Below, piece after piece: positions 36,073-44,187 of a DNA stretch of 64,000 bases. The DNA is from Pirellulaceae bacterium (GTDB lineage: Bacteria > Planctomycetota > Planctomycetia > Pirellulales > Pirellulaceae): contig JAQWSU010000006.1 of assembly GCA_029243025.1 (NCBI GenBank), positions 1 through 64,000 of the forward strand, written 5' to 3'. The notes below the pieces were generated by a model. The model saw only the letters and a program-made list of their open reading frames with translations, was not told the origin of the DNA and searched no databases. Every line of letters begins with the position of its first letter. Position 1 is the first letter of the stretch. The translations under genes and the position numbers were made by a program.

Positions 36073-36618
36073 ATGTTAGGCAAGTTGGCAACGGTGTGCT
36101 TATTCGCCACCACCCTGATCGGCAGCTGCATCATCACAGCAAATGCCGAAACAGGTCGTTTTTTCGGACATCGACGGAATATTAGACGAATCACCTTTTT
36201 TGAACCAACAGTTTCAGCCCAAGCAAAACGGCTCGCCACCGCGGCTGCTGGGTCGTCGTTAAAGTTATCGGGGGATTGCTTCGGCTCGGAATCAGGAAGT
36301 GCCTTTCTCGTCTTCGATAAAGTCACATTACCGGTTCCAATCGACGATTGGCAAGAAACCACCGTCACCGTCACACTACCCCCAATGTTCTTGCGTGACG
36401 CCATCGGGGTTCACATTGATGTGGTGACTCCCCAAGGAAACTTGGCGAAACGCAAATCACTGTTGATGACCCCTCCGACCGAAATCACCAACGGGGAACG
36501 GATCGCCGACTCATCGACCGACGGAAAAGACCAAGACCGTCGTGCGACAAATCACAGTTTTGACGCCCCTTTCACCCATGATACGTCGCTCGGACAATCG
36601 TTCCGTTCCCAGGACTAA
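36073..36618 (+). CDS. secreted IPT/TIG-like protein A
   Basis: 181 aa with signal peptide (MLGKLATVCLFATTLIGSCIITANAE) and a strong AAGGAGG site before ATG. One beta-sandwich-like domain, residues about 58-135: GSSLKLSGDCFGSESGSAFLVFDKV, then IDDWQETTVTVTLPPMFLRDAI, HIDVVTPQGNLAKR. Pattern G-x-V-x-I-x-G-x-x-F-G plus a WxxxxVxVxLP strand matches IPT/TIG immunoglobulin-like folds. It is a diverged paralog of the two genes at 37528 and 44188, which share FLGNQPGSVLMVFNN. No catalytic motif. C-terminal tail is hydrophilic and disordered. Likely an envelope structural or adhesion protein, by fold only. Confidence 0.78.
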   Translation: MLGKLATVCLFATTLIGSCIITANAETGRFFGHRRNIRRITFFEPTVSAQAKRLATAAAGSSLKLSGDCFGSESGSAFLVFDKVTLPVPIDDWQETTVTVTLPPMFLRDAIGVHIDVVTPQGNLAKRKSLLMTPPTEITNGERIADSSTDGKDQDRRATNHSFDAPFTHDTSLGQSFRSQD

Positions 36619-36954
36619 AATGGCTTAGAAACTGCATTTTTCGCCGAAAAATAACGAATGATGCCCAACACTTGCTTCCCAGCAACCGGGTCGCTCTCGA
36701 TCGAGAGCGACCCGGTTGCCATTGATCTTCTCAAGCTCTGAGAACATTAGGTCGAGACGCATATTTTTGCCACGAAGCATTTCAGCCTGCAACAAAGGGC
36801 TTTCCAGCTTTCGATCAGTGGCCAAATCGGGATTCTCTTTTCCCAAAGATCGAGCGTAACAAACCAGAAAGAAGTTCGCTTGCTTTAGTAGAGCCGGTTG
36901 AAAGAGTTTCAACCGCCGCGAAAAACAATGCCTTTGCTTCAAGGGAGACAAATC
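36619..36954. other. 336-bp gap with 38-bp perfect palindrome
   Basis: Lies between protein A and the Gly/Tyr-rich gene. A minus frame at 36625-36951 (108 codons) is open but has no recognised motif, and runs straight through the palindrome, so I do not call it. The last 50 bases before 36955 hold a good ribosome site for the next gene. Confidence 0.5.
36682..36719. repeat. 38-bp perfect palindrome
   Basis: Arm gcaaccgggtcgctctcga (19 bases) is followed directly by its exact reverse complement, with no spacer. It lies 63 bp after the stop of protein A and 235 bp before the next start. No T-run follows on either strand, so a standard terminator is unlikely; as RNA it would form a very stable hairpin on both strands. 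Confidence 0.95.
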
Positions 36955-37314
36955 ATGACCCGTTTCGCAAAAACCGCCCTGCTTACTCTACTCGTGCTCA
37001 GCATCTTCGCTGTTGCTGCGCCAGACAATGCGGAGGCCGGCCGGGGCTGGTACGGTCGCCGCGCCTACGTATCATCCTGTTACACCAGTTACCGACCCAG
37101 CTACGATTATTATTGTGCGCCACAAGTCTACCGATCGACCTATTTCCCGAGATATGATCACTGTGGTTTTGGTGGATACGACAACGGCTGCTACTTTAAC
37201 TACGGCACTTACAGCGGTGCTGGATACCGCGGCTACAACCACTGCTACCCGACCAACTACTACGGTGGCTATGGCAACGGTGGCTATGGCAACGGTGGCT
37301 ATGGTGGATGGTAA
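36955..37314 (+). CDS. small secreted Gly/Tyr/Cys-rich protein
   Basis: 119 aa. ATG 36955 (after AAGGGAGACAAATC) opens a signal peptide (MTRFAKTALLTLLVLSIFAVAAPDNAEAG) followed by a short mature chain. It contains several cysteines (SCYTSY, YYCAP, DHCGFGG, NGCYF, NHCYP) and an end built of GGYGNGGYGNGGYGGW. Low-complexity Gly/Tyr chains often make adhesive or cell-surface layers; the cysteines could crosslink. No known domain. Its position between two IPT/TIG-like genes and its strong expression signals suggest an envelope structural role. A terminator follows at 37346. Confidence 0.8.
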   Translation: MTRFAKTALLTLLVLSIFAVAAPDNAEAGRGWYGRRAYVSSCYTSYRPSYDYYCAPQVYRSTYFPRYDHCGFGGYDNGCYFNYGTYSGAGYRGYNHCYPTNYYGGYGNGGYGNGGYGGW

Positions 37315-37345
37315 TCGAGTTTTGTCTGTGTGCCTTTTTCAACAG

Positions 37346-37379
37346 AGCCGACTGAGGGTTTCCTCGGTCGGCTTTTTTT
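37346..37379 (+). terminator. rho-independent terminator after the Gly/Tyr-rich gene
   Basis: Stem agccgactgagg / cctcggtcggct (12 bp, one wobble) with loop gttt, then seven T. It lies 31 bp after the stop and should make the small gene a separate transcript from protein B. Confidence 0.9.
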
Positions 37380-37527
37380 GTCGGCACAGGTTGATTCTTC
37401 GACTTTCACGCCGATTAAACCGCCCGGCCCGACTGTAACAGATGCCTCTGCTTTTCGCTCAAGAGTGAGGGAGGCATCTGAGCCGAAAACAATCCTCGCA
37501 CTTCTACCTACATAAGGACCCACAGAA

Positions 37528-38466
37528 ATGACTCGCCCAATAGTTACTCTGGCCGCTTTTTTCGTTCTTAGCTCATCAATCTTTGTGGTTGACGCGTCAG
37601 CCGGATGTGGTCGTGGACGTCATATCGGCTGCCGCATTCCTTCTCGACCCGTTGCCGTACGTCACCGACGGCCTCTCCGTCCCGTCGTGATCAAGACACC
37701 CGTTTTAATTCAGCAGCCTATTCGCCAACTACCTACGATCCCGGCGGGTTCCACCTTGACTGTACCCGGCAACTTTCTGGGCAACCAACCGGGCAGCGTG
37801 CTGATGGTTTTCAACAACGTCAAATTGCCAGTACAAATCATTGATTGGAAAAACCACGAAGTCACCATAAAGCTACCTCCCATGGCTATCCGAAAACCGG
37901 TTGTAATTCGTTTGGATATCGTCTTGCCGAATGGTAACTTAGGTTTGACACAGCGAGCCAATGTAACTCCGCCCGCAACCATTCTCTTACACTCCACGCG
38001 GCCGGCTTCGCCGTTGCCAACGATGCCTGCCATTCAATCCAGCACCGTTGCGGCACCAGAGATTGCTCCAGTAGACTCCCACTCGATAACACCGATCACC
38101 TCGAACACTCGGCCAGCCTTCGAAGTCGCACCGCAACTCTCACCCCAACTACCCGCAACGAATCCTCAAACTGCGGGTACACCGGCGGAACCGATTGTGT
38201 TACCGCTCCCAAACGCGACCGGCCCCCAGCCGGGTCTTAATTCAACACAGGGTCTCCCAGGTCAGCCCATCGTCCTACCACCGGTCACAGCTCAACCAGG
38301 CGCGGAAACACCGGGCGTCGTAGCTCCCTCAAGCCATGCTGACCCACTGGAAAACAATCCGATCTTAAACGAGCACCGTTCCCATGGCGCAACAGCCAAC
38401 GAAGCGGCCCCCCAGGGAACTTCCGACAGCTTTTTTTCGATGGTCCGCAACTTATTGAATGACTAG
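37528..38466 (+). CDS. secreted IPT/TIG-like protein B with Pro-rich tail
   Basis: 312 aa; AAGGA precedes ATG. Signal peptide ends near VDASAGCGRGRH, a start shared with protein C (ADASAGCGGRR). Residues about 70-150 are the family domain: GSTLTVPGNFLGNQPGSVLMVFNNV, WKNHEVTIKLPPMAIRKP, RLDIVLPNGNLG. The remaining ~160 residues are proline/threonine-rich (LPATNPQTAGTPAEPIVLP, PIVLPPVTAQ) without a fold, like a surface stalk or spacer. Ends SFFSMVRNLLND, a short helix. It is followed by the minus-strand kinase gene, convergent, with a GC-rich hairpin between. Confidence 0.82.
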   Translation: MTRPIVTLAAFFVLSSSIFVVDASAGCGRGRHIGCRIPSRPVAVRHRRPLRPVVIKTPVLIQQPIRQLPTIPAGSTLTVPGNFLGNQPGSVLMVFNNVKLPVQIIDWKNHEVTIKLPPMAIRKPVVIRLDIVLPNGNLGLTQRANVTPPATILLHSTRPASPLPTMPAIQSSTVAAPEIAPVDSHSITPITSNTRPAFEVAPQLSPQLPATNPQTAGTPAEPIVLPLPNATGPQPGLNSTQGLPGQPIVLPPVTAQPGAETPGVVAPSSHADPLENNPILNEHRSHGATANEAAPQGTSDSFFSMVRNLLND

Positions 38467-38501
38467 CACCGACAGACAATCGTCGCTCAAATCACCAGGT
38501 C

Positions 38502-38523
38502 GCCCCTACCCGGGAAGGGGCGG
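38502..38523. terminator. GC-rich hairpin between convergent genes
   Basis: Stem cgcccct / aggggcg with loop acccggga-like centre, 35 bp after the stop of protein B and 8 bp before the kinase stop. No T-run follows in either direction, so termination is possible but weak or factor-dependent. Confidence 0.45.
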
Positions 38524-38530
38524 CTCTATT

Positions 38531-40837
38531 TCAACCTTGGCCGATATCCTGTAGGGCCAGCAGGTCTTCATCGAGCACACGATGCAACCAGAACATCAGA
38601 CCAAATCCAGCTAATCCAACAAGGCTGGCCGTAATCAAGAATTGACGGTCCTCCATCGCCTCTTGTCCGACGGATTGAGCGAAGAGCAAAATCAAAAGGA
38701 TACCGAGCAACGGCACAAATGCGGTCAAGGTAAGATACAAGCGGTTCAAGCGTCGCAGCCACAACACGTCATTCTGTTGAGGTCCACGAATAATCTCGCC
38801 TCGAATCATGGCCGGAATAAACCAACGGATACAAAGAAGGGTTACCAGGAAAAAGGGATACGTTCCCGCCAAGATTCCGCACAAGGCGGATGAAAGTGCA
38901 AAGTGCACATACACTCCTGCCGAAACCCCACCGTTCAGACCTAGATGTAGGCTAATCGGATAGGCCAGACCGGCAATCAGCCAAAACGAGAGGGCCAGAC
39001 AGGCCATAGAATGACCGAGGAACATCACGTTACTCCCACCCGCGCGAGGCCGCGGACTGGGGGGGTTCTTCAGTGCAAGGGCACAGCGGTAGGCTACGAC
39101 AATTACGATACTGATACCCACAGAAAATGTGATTGCATTAATCAGGGTAGCAAGTAGCAGGAAGAAATCTTCCGCACCAGCCAATTGACTGATGATGCGT
39201 TGGCCATTGTAGAAAAAGTTGAATAACGCCGCGAACAGACTTGGCAACAAAGTTGCTAAGAGTACCGTCAGCGTCGGAAACAACAAGGGAATGCGGCTGC
39301 CCCAATGCTGAGGCGGTTGCAACAATCTCCAACAACGAGGGTTCAAACAAAGACGCAAGGCGTCTGCCAATTGGTTCGCTGATTGAAAGCGCCGCCCATC
39401 ATCAGGTTCCAGGCAACGACGGAGTACATCACGCAACGATGAGGGACAATCCGCCGGCAGAGACTTGATTAACACCTCGAGCTCGACATCCCGGCGACGA
39501 TCGAGCATGCATTGCAGCGAGGCTGCCCAGCCATTTGCCTGCTTCGTTTCATCCTGGAATGGCCGATGTCCTGTCATCAACTCCCATAGCACAATACCCA
39601 GCGAATAAATATCACTCGATTCGCGCACTCGATGGGCCGATCCACCGAGCGCCGGATGGCATGCCTCCAATTGCTCTGGCGACATATAGGCCATGGAACC
39701 ACCGAACGTATCAGTCGGATCTTCGTCTTCGCGTCCAGCTTGGAAACTGATATTAAAGTCGGCCAACTTCGGCGATGCTTCTGAGGTCAGCAGGATATTA
39801 GCTGGCTTGATGTCACGGTGAAGCACTCCCTTTTCATGAGCATAGGCAAGGCCATCTGCTAAGCGACTACCAATCTCACAGATAGCTACTGACCACGTCG
39901 CTTGTCGCAAGGCCAGTCGAATCGCAGACCCTTCGGGCGGTGCCGTTCCTGCCGAAGACAGTCGGCGATCGACCGATTCTAGAATCACCGATCCGCACAA
40001 TTCGGCACGGTCCAGTTCGCTCATTTGATCAACGATATCCTTCAGCGTTCCGCCCGCAACCAATTCCATGTAGAGCAAACGGATAGAGCTACCGCCACTA
40101 CGTTGATCGAACACACGGACAATGTTGGAATGGTCCAGCTGAGCTAACGTTCGAGGTTCCGTCCCCGCACTCTGAGAAATCTTGAGTGCAACCAGTCGTT
40201 CCAACGATCGCTGTCGAGCGAGATAGACAGTCGCAAATGCTCCCTGTCCCAGGGTCATTAGCAGATCAAAATCATCAACCGTGTCACCTTCTTTGATTTG
40301 ATCCAACCGTTTCGAAATCGGATCGACTCGATCCAGGGTTTCAGCCAACCCGTCGGTAAGCATGCCTTCCATTGAATGGTCTGTACCGCTCGGTCGATCC
40401 CCCGGAACCACCATTGTCCCTAACAAAGAGCCCAACTGCGCTGCTTGGGTTGGGAAGCGTTCAAGTACAGTCGCGACGTCCACGTGATCGCCAACCTGCA
40501 TTCGTATCTGAATTTCCTCGCAGATCAAGTCAACTGGCAACTCATCAATCCGGCCTAATTCTGGCAAACTACGCAGATAGAACTCGAGATACTCGGGCGC
40601 ACGTCGATCTTGCCAGCGATATTCCAAATCCACCTTGATCAATTCATGCAAAAGGAGACGACGTTCTTCGACCGGAACATCTTCAACAAATCGACCAATC
40701 TGAGGAAATACCGCATCTTCAGCTATGCAAGACCCCCAGGCCGCAGCCAACAAATCGACCTTTTCCTCCGTACGTTTCCAAAACAACTCATTCGACTGTT
40801 GATTCGCATTAGTGCGGTTAGAATACGAGTCGTTCAT
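38531..40837 (-). CDS. membrane Ser/Thr protein kinase, DFN variant, six TM C-terminus
   Basis: 768 aa. Residues 20-150 are a helical lead of the type found in ECF-linked kinases. Kinase domain from about 187: LMTLGQGAFATVYLA, K219 (VALKIS), HRDIKPANILL with D342, then ADFNISF where the DFG glycine is asparagine (N362), GSMAYMSPEQL at 380-390. The C-terminal 250 residues have about six hydrophobic helices (around 510-540, 555-580, 610-635, 645-675, 700-725, 735-755) and no sensor domain. Divergent from the ECF sigma gene; 64 bp separate their starts, so they likely share a control region. A DFN variant can still bind Mg/ATP, as Asp is kept. Confidence 0.92.
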   Translation of the reverse strand: MNDSYSNRTNANQQSNELFWKRTEEKVDLLAAAWGSCIAEDAVFPQIGRFVEDVPVEERRLLLHELIKVDLEYRWQDRRAPEYLEFYLRSLPELGRIDELPVDLICEEIQIRMQVGDHVDVATVLERFPTQAAQLGSLLGTMVVPGDRPSGTDHSMEGMLTDGLAETLDRVDPISKRLDQIKEGDTVDDFDLLMTLGQGAFATVYLARQRSLERLVALKISQSAGTEPRTLAQLDHSNIVRVFDQRSGGSSIRLLYMELVAGGTLKDIVDQMSELDRAELCGSVILESVDRRLSSAGTAPPEGSAIRLALRQATWSVAICEIGSRLADGLAYAHEKGVLHRDIKPANILLTSEASPKLADFNISFQAGREDEDPTDTFGGSMAYMSPEQLEACHPALGGSAHRVRESSDIYSLGIVLWELMTGHRPFQDETKQANGWAASLQCMLDRRRDVELEVLIKSLPADCPSSLRDVLRRCLEPDDGRRFQSANQLADALRLCLNPRCWRLLQPPQHWGSRIPLLFPTLTVLLATLLPSLFAALFNFFYNGQRIISQLAGAEDFFLLLATLINAITFSVGISIVIVVAYRCALALKNPPSPRPRAGGSNVMFLGHSMACLALSFWLIAGLAYPISLHLGLNGGVSAGVYVHFALSSALCGILAGTYPFFLVTLLCIRWFIPAMIRGEIIRGPQQNDVLWLRRLNRLYLTLTAFVPLLGILLILLFAQSVGQEAMEDRQFLITASLVGLAGFGLMFWLHRVLDEDLLALQDIGQG

Positions 40838-40901
40838 GTTTCAATCCGACGTTGGCCAACCTTTGAGTGAAGCCGAAAATCAGCCGCCAGGAGTCACCAC
40901 G

Positions 40902-41513
40902 ATGACCGGATCTGAACAAGTCATGCGAAAACGTTTAAAGGACGGCGATCGCGACGCACTGGTAGAGTACATTCAAAACAATCAACCGGCACTGCTCGCT
41001 TTCATCAACAAGCGAGTTGGCAAACACCTGCTCAAAAAAATCGAGCCTGACGATATTCTACAGGAAGTCAGCGTCGAAGCGCTACGCGCATTTGACAAGA
41101 TCGAAATTGGGGATCGAGAGCCACTCAATTGGCTGTTTCACATCAGCGAGCGGAAAATCATCGACGCGCATCGCCGGTTTTTTTCCAGTCAAAAGCGAGA
41201 TGCTTCTCGCGAAGTGGCGATCGGCGGCGAAGGGAGCCAAGCGGGAATCGGCTTGGGTAACCTCTTGGCTGCTAGCATGACGACACCCAGCCAAGCGTTC
41301 TCACGTGATCAAAAACAATTACGCATGCTCGCTGCGTTAGACACGCTCCCTGAAGAACAGCGAGAAGCACTTCGCTTGCGTTACTTGGTCGGCTTGCCGT
41401 CCAAAGAGATCGCCCAGAAGCTCGGCAAGTCCGATGGTGCGATTCGTGTCATGCTCTCTCGCGGCCTGAGTCGCCTACAGCAATTATTGTCAGACGAGAC
41501 GCTCAGACCGTAA
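40902..41513 (+). CDS. ECF-type RNA polymerase sigma factor
   Basis: 203 aa. ATG 40902 follows GGAG at eight bases. Region 2: LLAFINKRVGKHLLKKIEPDDILQEVSVEALRAFDKI and PLNWLFHISERKIIDAHRRFF. Region 4: LDTLPEEQREALRLRYLVGLPSKEIAQKLGKSDGAIRVMLSRGLSRLQQLL, with a complete helix-turn-helix. MTTPSQAFSRDQ before region 4 mirrors TTPSQAAVREE of the other sigma factor in this window, so both belong to the same planctomycete ECF class. Divergent from the DFN kinase. The stop lies 15 bp from that of the ThuA gene, convergent. No anti-sigma factor gene is present; control by the kinase is inferred. Confidence 0.93.
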   Translation: MTGSEQVMRKRLKDGDRDALVEYIQNNQPALLAFINKRVGKHLLKKIEPDDILQEVSVEALRAFDKIEIGDREPLNWLFHISERKIIDAHRRFFSSQKRDASREVAIGGEGSQAGIGLGNLLAASMTTPSQAFSRDQKQLRMLAALDTLPEEQREALRLRYLVGLPSKEIAQKLGKSDGAIRVMLSRGLSRLQQLLSDETLRP

Positions 41514-41528
41514 GGCAAACCAACCGCA

Positions 41529-42557
41529 TCACTTTTCCTGGCCCGCTGGCAAAACCTTGCCAACCGCATGATCCGCAGGCAAAATGCCTCGACGGTAATT
41601 CCCGAAGCCATACATCGTGGGATCAAAGTCATCGACATAGGTCACATCTGCCTTCGCGGGAACCTCCATATCCAATCCCCAAAAGATCGAATTCAAAATC
41701 ATGCGGCGGAGTCCCTCGCTTTGCAGATCGGTCGCAGCCCCCAAGGTGGTGCAAAATATTTTATTTTTGGTACCGCTATCTTGTTGATGCAACCGCGTCC
41801 AAGCAACGGGCATCGGAGGGCCATTGACATCTTGTTGCTTACCGTCCGAGCGTCGCTTCTTAACGTATTTGGCAGGTGGATCGGACGGTTTCATACCTGA
41901 CAACACTTCGCCACGCAACAAAATCTTTGCGTCTGCTGGCGGATAGGCTTCGTAAACGTCCGAATCGCCAAACACCTCATCCACGCCTCTTAAGATCGGA
42001 TCATTCTCCGCACCCGGCTCAACGATACCAAGGGTGGCTTCGCGCTTGTGGCCACCCCAATGGCTGACCCAATCCTCTCCGAGAACCTGTTTGCCGAAGC
42101 GATTGTAGGACTGAAAATCAGTATCACGATCGTTTCGATATTGAAATGCGTGCGTACTTGTTCTCAAACCAATGACAGGAACACCGCGTTTAAACGCCGC
42201 GTCAAAATGCTTCATCTGTTCATCGGGCCAATTACGAAAACGCAGTAAAATCACAATCGCATCGGCAGAATCCAAAAGTTCCGCACCCGACAAACTGGCC
42301 TGATTTGTCGGATCAATAACTCCCTCCTCATTGACCGAAAAAAGCACGGTTGTCTTAAAACCATGTCGCTCGCTCAGGATCTTGGCCAGCATCGGCAGAC
42401 CCTCTTCCGAACGATACTCTTCATCGCCCGCAACGAGAACAATGTGCTTACCCTTCCCAGGCCCTTCTTGGCCATCATAAGAAATCCAGTCTTTCGCCGA
42501 AGCGGCTGCAGCGCTCGCTAAGATAATGATCATGCCAACACTAGTGATGCGAATCAC
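41529..42557 (-). CDS. secreted ThuA-domain protein
   Basis: 342 aa; GTG start at 42557 after AAAGGGAAAA, and signal peptide (IRITSVGMIIILASAAAASAKD). KHIVLVAGDEEYRSEEGLPMLAKIL, ADAIVILLRFRNWPDEQMKHF, GVPVIGLRTSTHAFQY and CTTLGAATDLQSEGLRRMILNSIFWGL are the ThuA/glutamine-amidotransferase-like blocks. The usual amidotransferase cysteine is replaced (GLRTSTHAF), as in other ThuA proteins, so an amidotransferase reaction is unlikely. ThuA is tied to disaccharide use (trehalose) in rhizobia; many planctomycete copies are unassigned. Next gene on the same strand, 137 bp upstream, is rhamnose isomerase. Confidence 0.9.
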   Translation of the reverse strand: MIRITSVGMIIILASAAAASAKDWISYDGQEGPGKGKHIVLVAGDEEYRSEEGLPMLAKILSERHGFKTTVLFSVNEEGVIDPTNQASLSGAELLDSADAIVILLRFRNWPDEQMKHFDAAFKRGVPVIGLRTSTHAFQYRNDRDTDFQSYNRFGKQVLGEDWVSHWGGHKREATLGIVEPGAENDPILRGVDEVFGDSDVYEAYPPADAKILLRGEVLSGMKPSDPPAKYVKKRRSDGKQQDVNGPPMPVAWTRLHQQDSGTKNKIFCTTLGAATDLQSEGLRRMILNSIFWGLDMEVPAKADVTYVDDFDPTMYGFGNYRRGILPADHAVGKVLPAGQEK

Positions 42558-42694
42558 GGTTTTCCCTTTCGTATCACGCCAACCGGCGTTCGAGTTCAGG
42601 TGACCATTCAGGCCAGGATTTGATTTTCAATGGGGAAGAGCTTACGTGATCTTACCGTACCCAACCCCTAATTTGGAGTCCTAGGAAAAATTGA

Positions 42695-43954
42695 TCAGAA
42701 AGTCCGTTGACTCAGGACTCGCTGTTCATACTCGCGTACATTCGCCAACCACGCCGTGCTAACGGGCACATCTGCACGCTCGCAATAGTAGTCCCAGACA
42801 GCGCCACTTGGCAATGTCTTCAGCTCTTCAAGCCAAGCCAGACGACCGGTCAAATCTCCATCGACTTCCATTTGTCTGAGTAATTGAATCGGTTCCAGCA
42901 GTGCGAGCAAAAGCGCTTTCAATGCATTGCGAGTTCCAATCACCCACGCCGCCACGCGATTGATACTGGCATCGAAAAAGTCCAATCCGATGTGCGTCCG
43001 TTCGAGATACCGACCCCGCACTATTTCCTGGGCGATTGCTAACAACTCATCACTCATCGTCACCACATGATCGCTGTCCCATCGCACACCGCGACTGACA
43101 TGCAACATCAACCGATCGACGTAACCGAATACCGAAGATATTTTGTCGGAAATCAGTTCCGTTGGGTGAAAATGACCCGCGTCCAAACAGAGTACTTTGT
43201 TTCGAGTAATCGCATATCCCAGATAGAACTCATGAGACCCAACAACGTAGCTTTCAGACCCAAGTCCAAATAGTTTGCATTCGACCGCATCCAGATGGTG
43301 TCGTGGGTCAAGTGGTTCCGCAAACAAATCGTCGAGTGCGGAAATTAATCGGGAGCGAGGCCCGAGGCGATCGATAGGTTGATCCTTCGAACCGTCAGGA
43401 ATCCAAACATTCGTCACGCAGGGTGTTCCTGTGGCCTGCCCCATCGCAGCTCCAATGCGTCGAGCTCGACGACCGTGTTCCAGCCAAAACTCCCTGATGG
43501 ATGGATCCGGATGCGACAGCGTTGCCCCACTCGCTGCCAAGGGGTGCGCAAAATAGGTGGGGTTAAAGTCAAGTCCGAGGCGTTGCTGCTGCGCCCACTC
43601 AAGCCAACCTTGAAAGTGCTGAACTTCAATTTCATCACGATCAACGACTTGGCCACCAAATTCCCCATAGCTGGCGTGAAGATTGAGACGATGAGAGCCG
43701 GGAATTAACGAAAAGGCGGTCACGAGGTCCGATCGGAGTTCATCGACATCGCGCGCGCGCCCCAAATAGTTACCGGTAACCGCTAGGCCACCACCCAACG
43801 CGTGCGACTTCGTCTCAAATCCTTGAACATCATCGCCTTGCCAACAGTGAACCGAAATCGAGACGCGAGCCAGATGATCAAGAGCCGACGCCACATCAAC
43901 CCCGATCTCCTGGTAGCGTTCGCAGGCCAATTCGTAGGCCCGTTCAATGTTCAT
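42695..43954 (-). CDS. rhaA: L-rhamnose isomerase
   Basis: 419 aa, the usual length. It follows E. coli RhaA along its whole length: [138 protein letters not shown]. Metal ligands E/D/H in the [12 protein letters not shown] and WDSDH blocks are present. It converts L-rhamnose to L-rhamnulose in the cytoplasm. No rhaB or rhaD is adjacent; an importer of the rhamnose/Lsr type lies at 18.7-23.3 kb. Start ATG 43954 after GAGAGG. Confidence 0.97.
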   Translation of the reverse strand: MNIERAYELACERYQEIGVDVASALDHLARVSISVHCWQGDDVQGFETKSHALGGGLAVTGNYLGRARDVDELRSDLVTAFSLIPGSHRLNLHASYGEFGGQVVDRDEIEVQHFQGWLEWAQQQRLGLDFNPTYFAHPLAASGATLSHPDPSIREFWLEHGRRARRIGAAMGQATGTPCVTNVWIPDGSKDQPIDRLGPRSRLISALDDLFAEPLDPRHHLDAVECKLFGLGSESYVVGSHEFYLGYAITRNKVLCLDAGHFHPTELISDKISSVFGYVDRLMLHVSRGVRWDSDHVVTMSDELLAIAQEIVRGRYLERTHIGLDFFDASINRVAAWVIGTRNALKALLLALLEPIQLLRQMEVDGDLTGRLAWLEELKTLPSGAVWDYYCERADVPVSTAWLANVREYEQRVLSQRTF

Positions 43955-44187
43955 CTGAAAACCTCTCGCGTCAAAACGGAACGAAAATCGAGTCAGATCG
44001 GGCTCAACCGCTCCCTTGCGTCGATTTGCAAGCCAGGGCCGAATAGCCAGAAAACAAGCTGGAAGTATAACGGTTTTTCAAATTATTTCTCTGCCGTTGT
44101 AACATCCGACAAGTTACTTCGCTGAATATTCCATGGAGTCACACCATTTCAGCAAAGCAAACATTTTTCGACCAAGGAGACTTAATC

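Noticed and set aside
36625-36951. Minus-strand 108-codon gene
   Set aside because: No ribosome site, no signal or motif, and it runs through the perfect palindrome, so the open frame is probably accidental.
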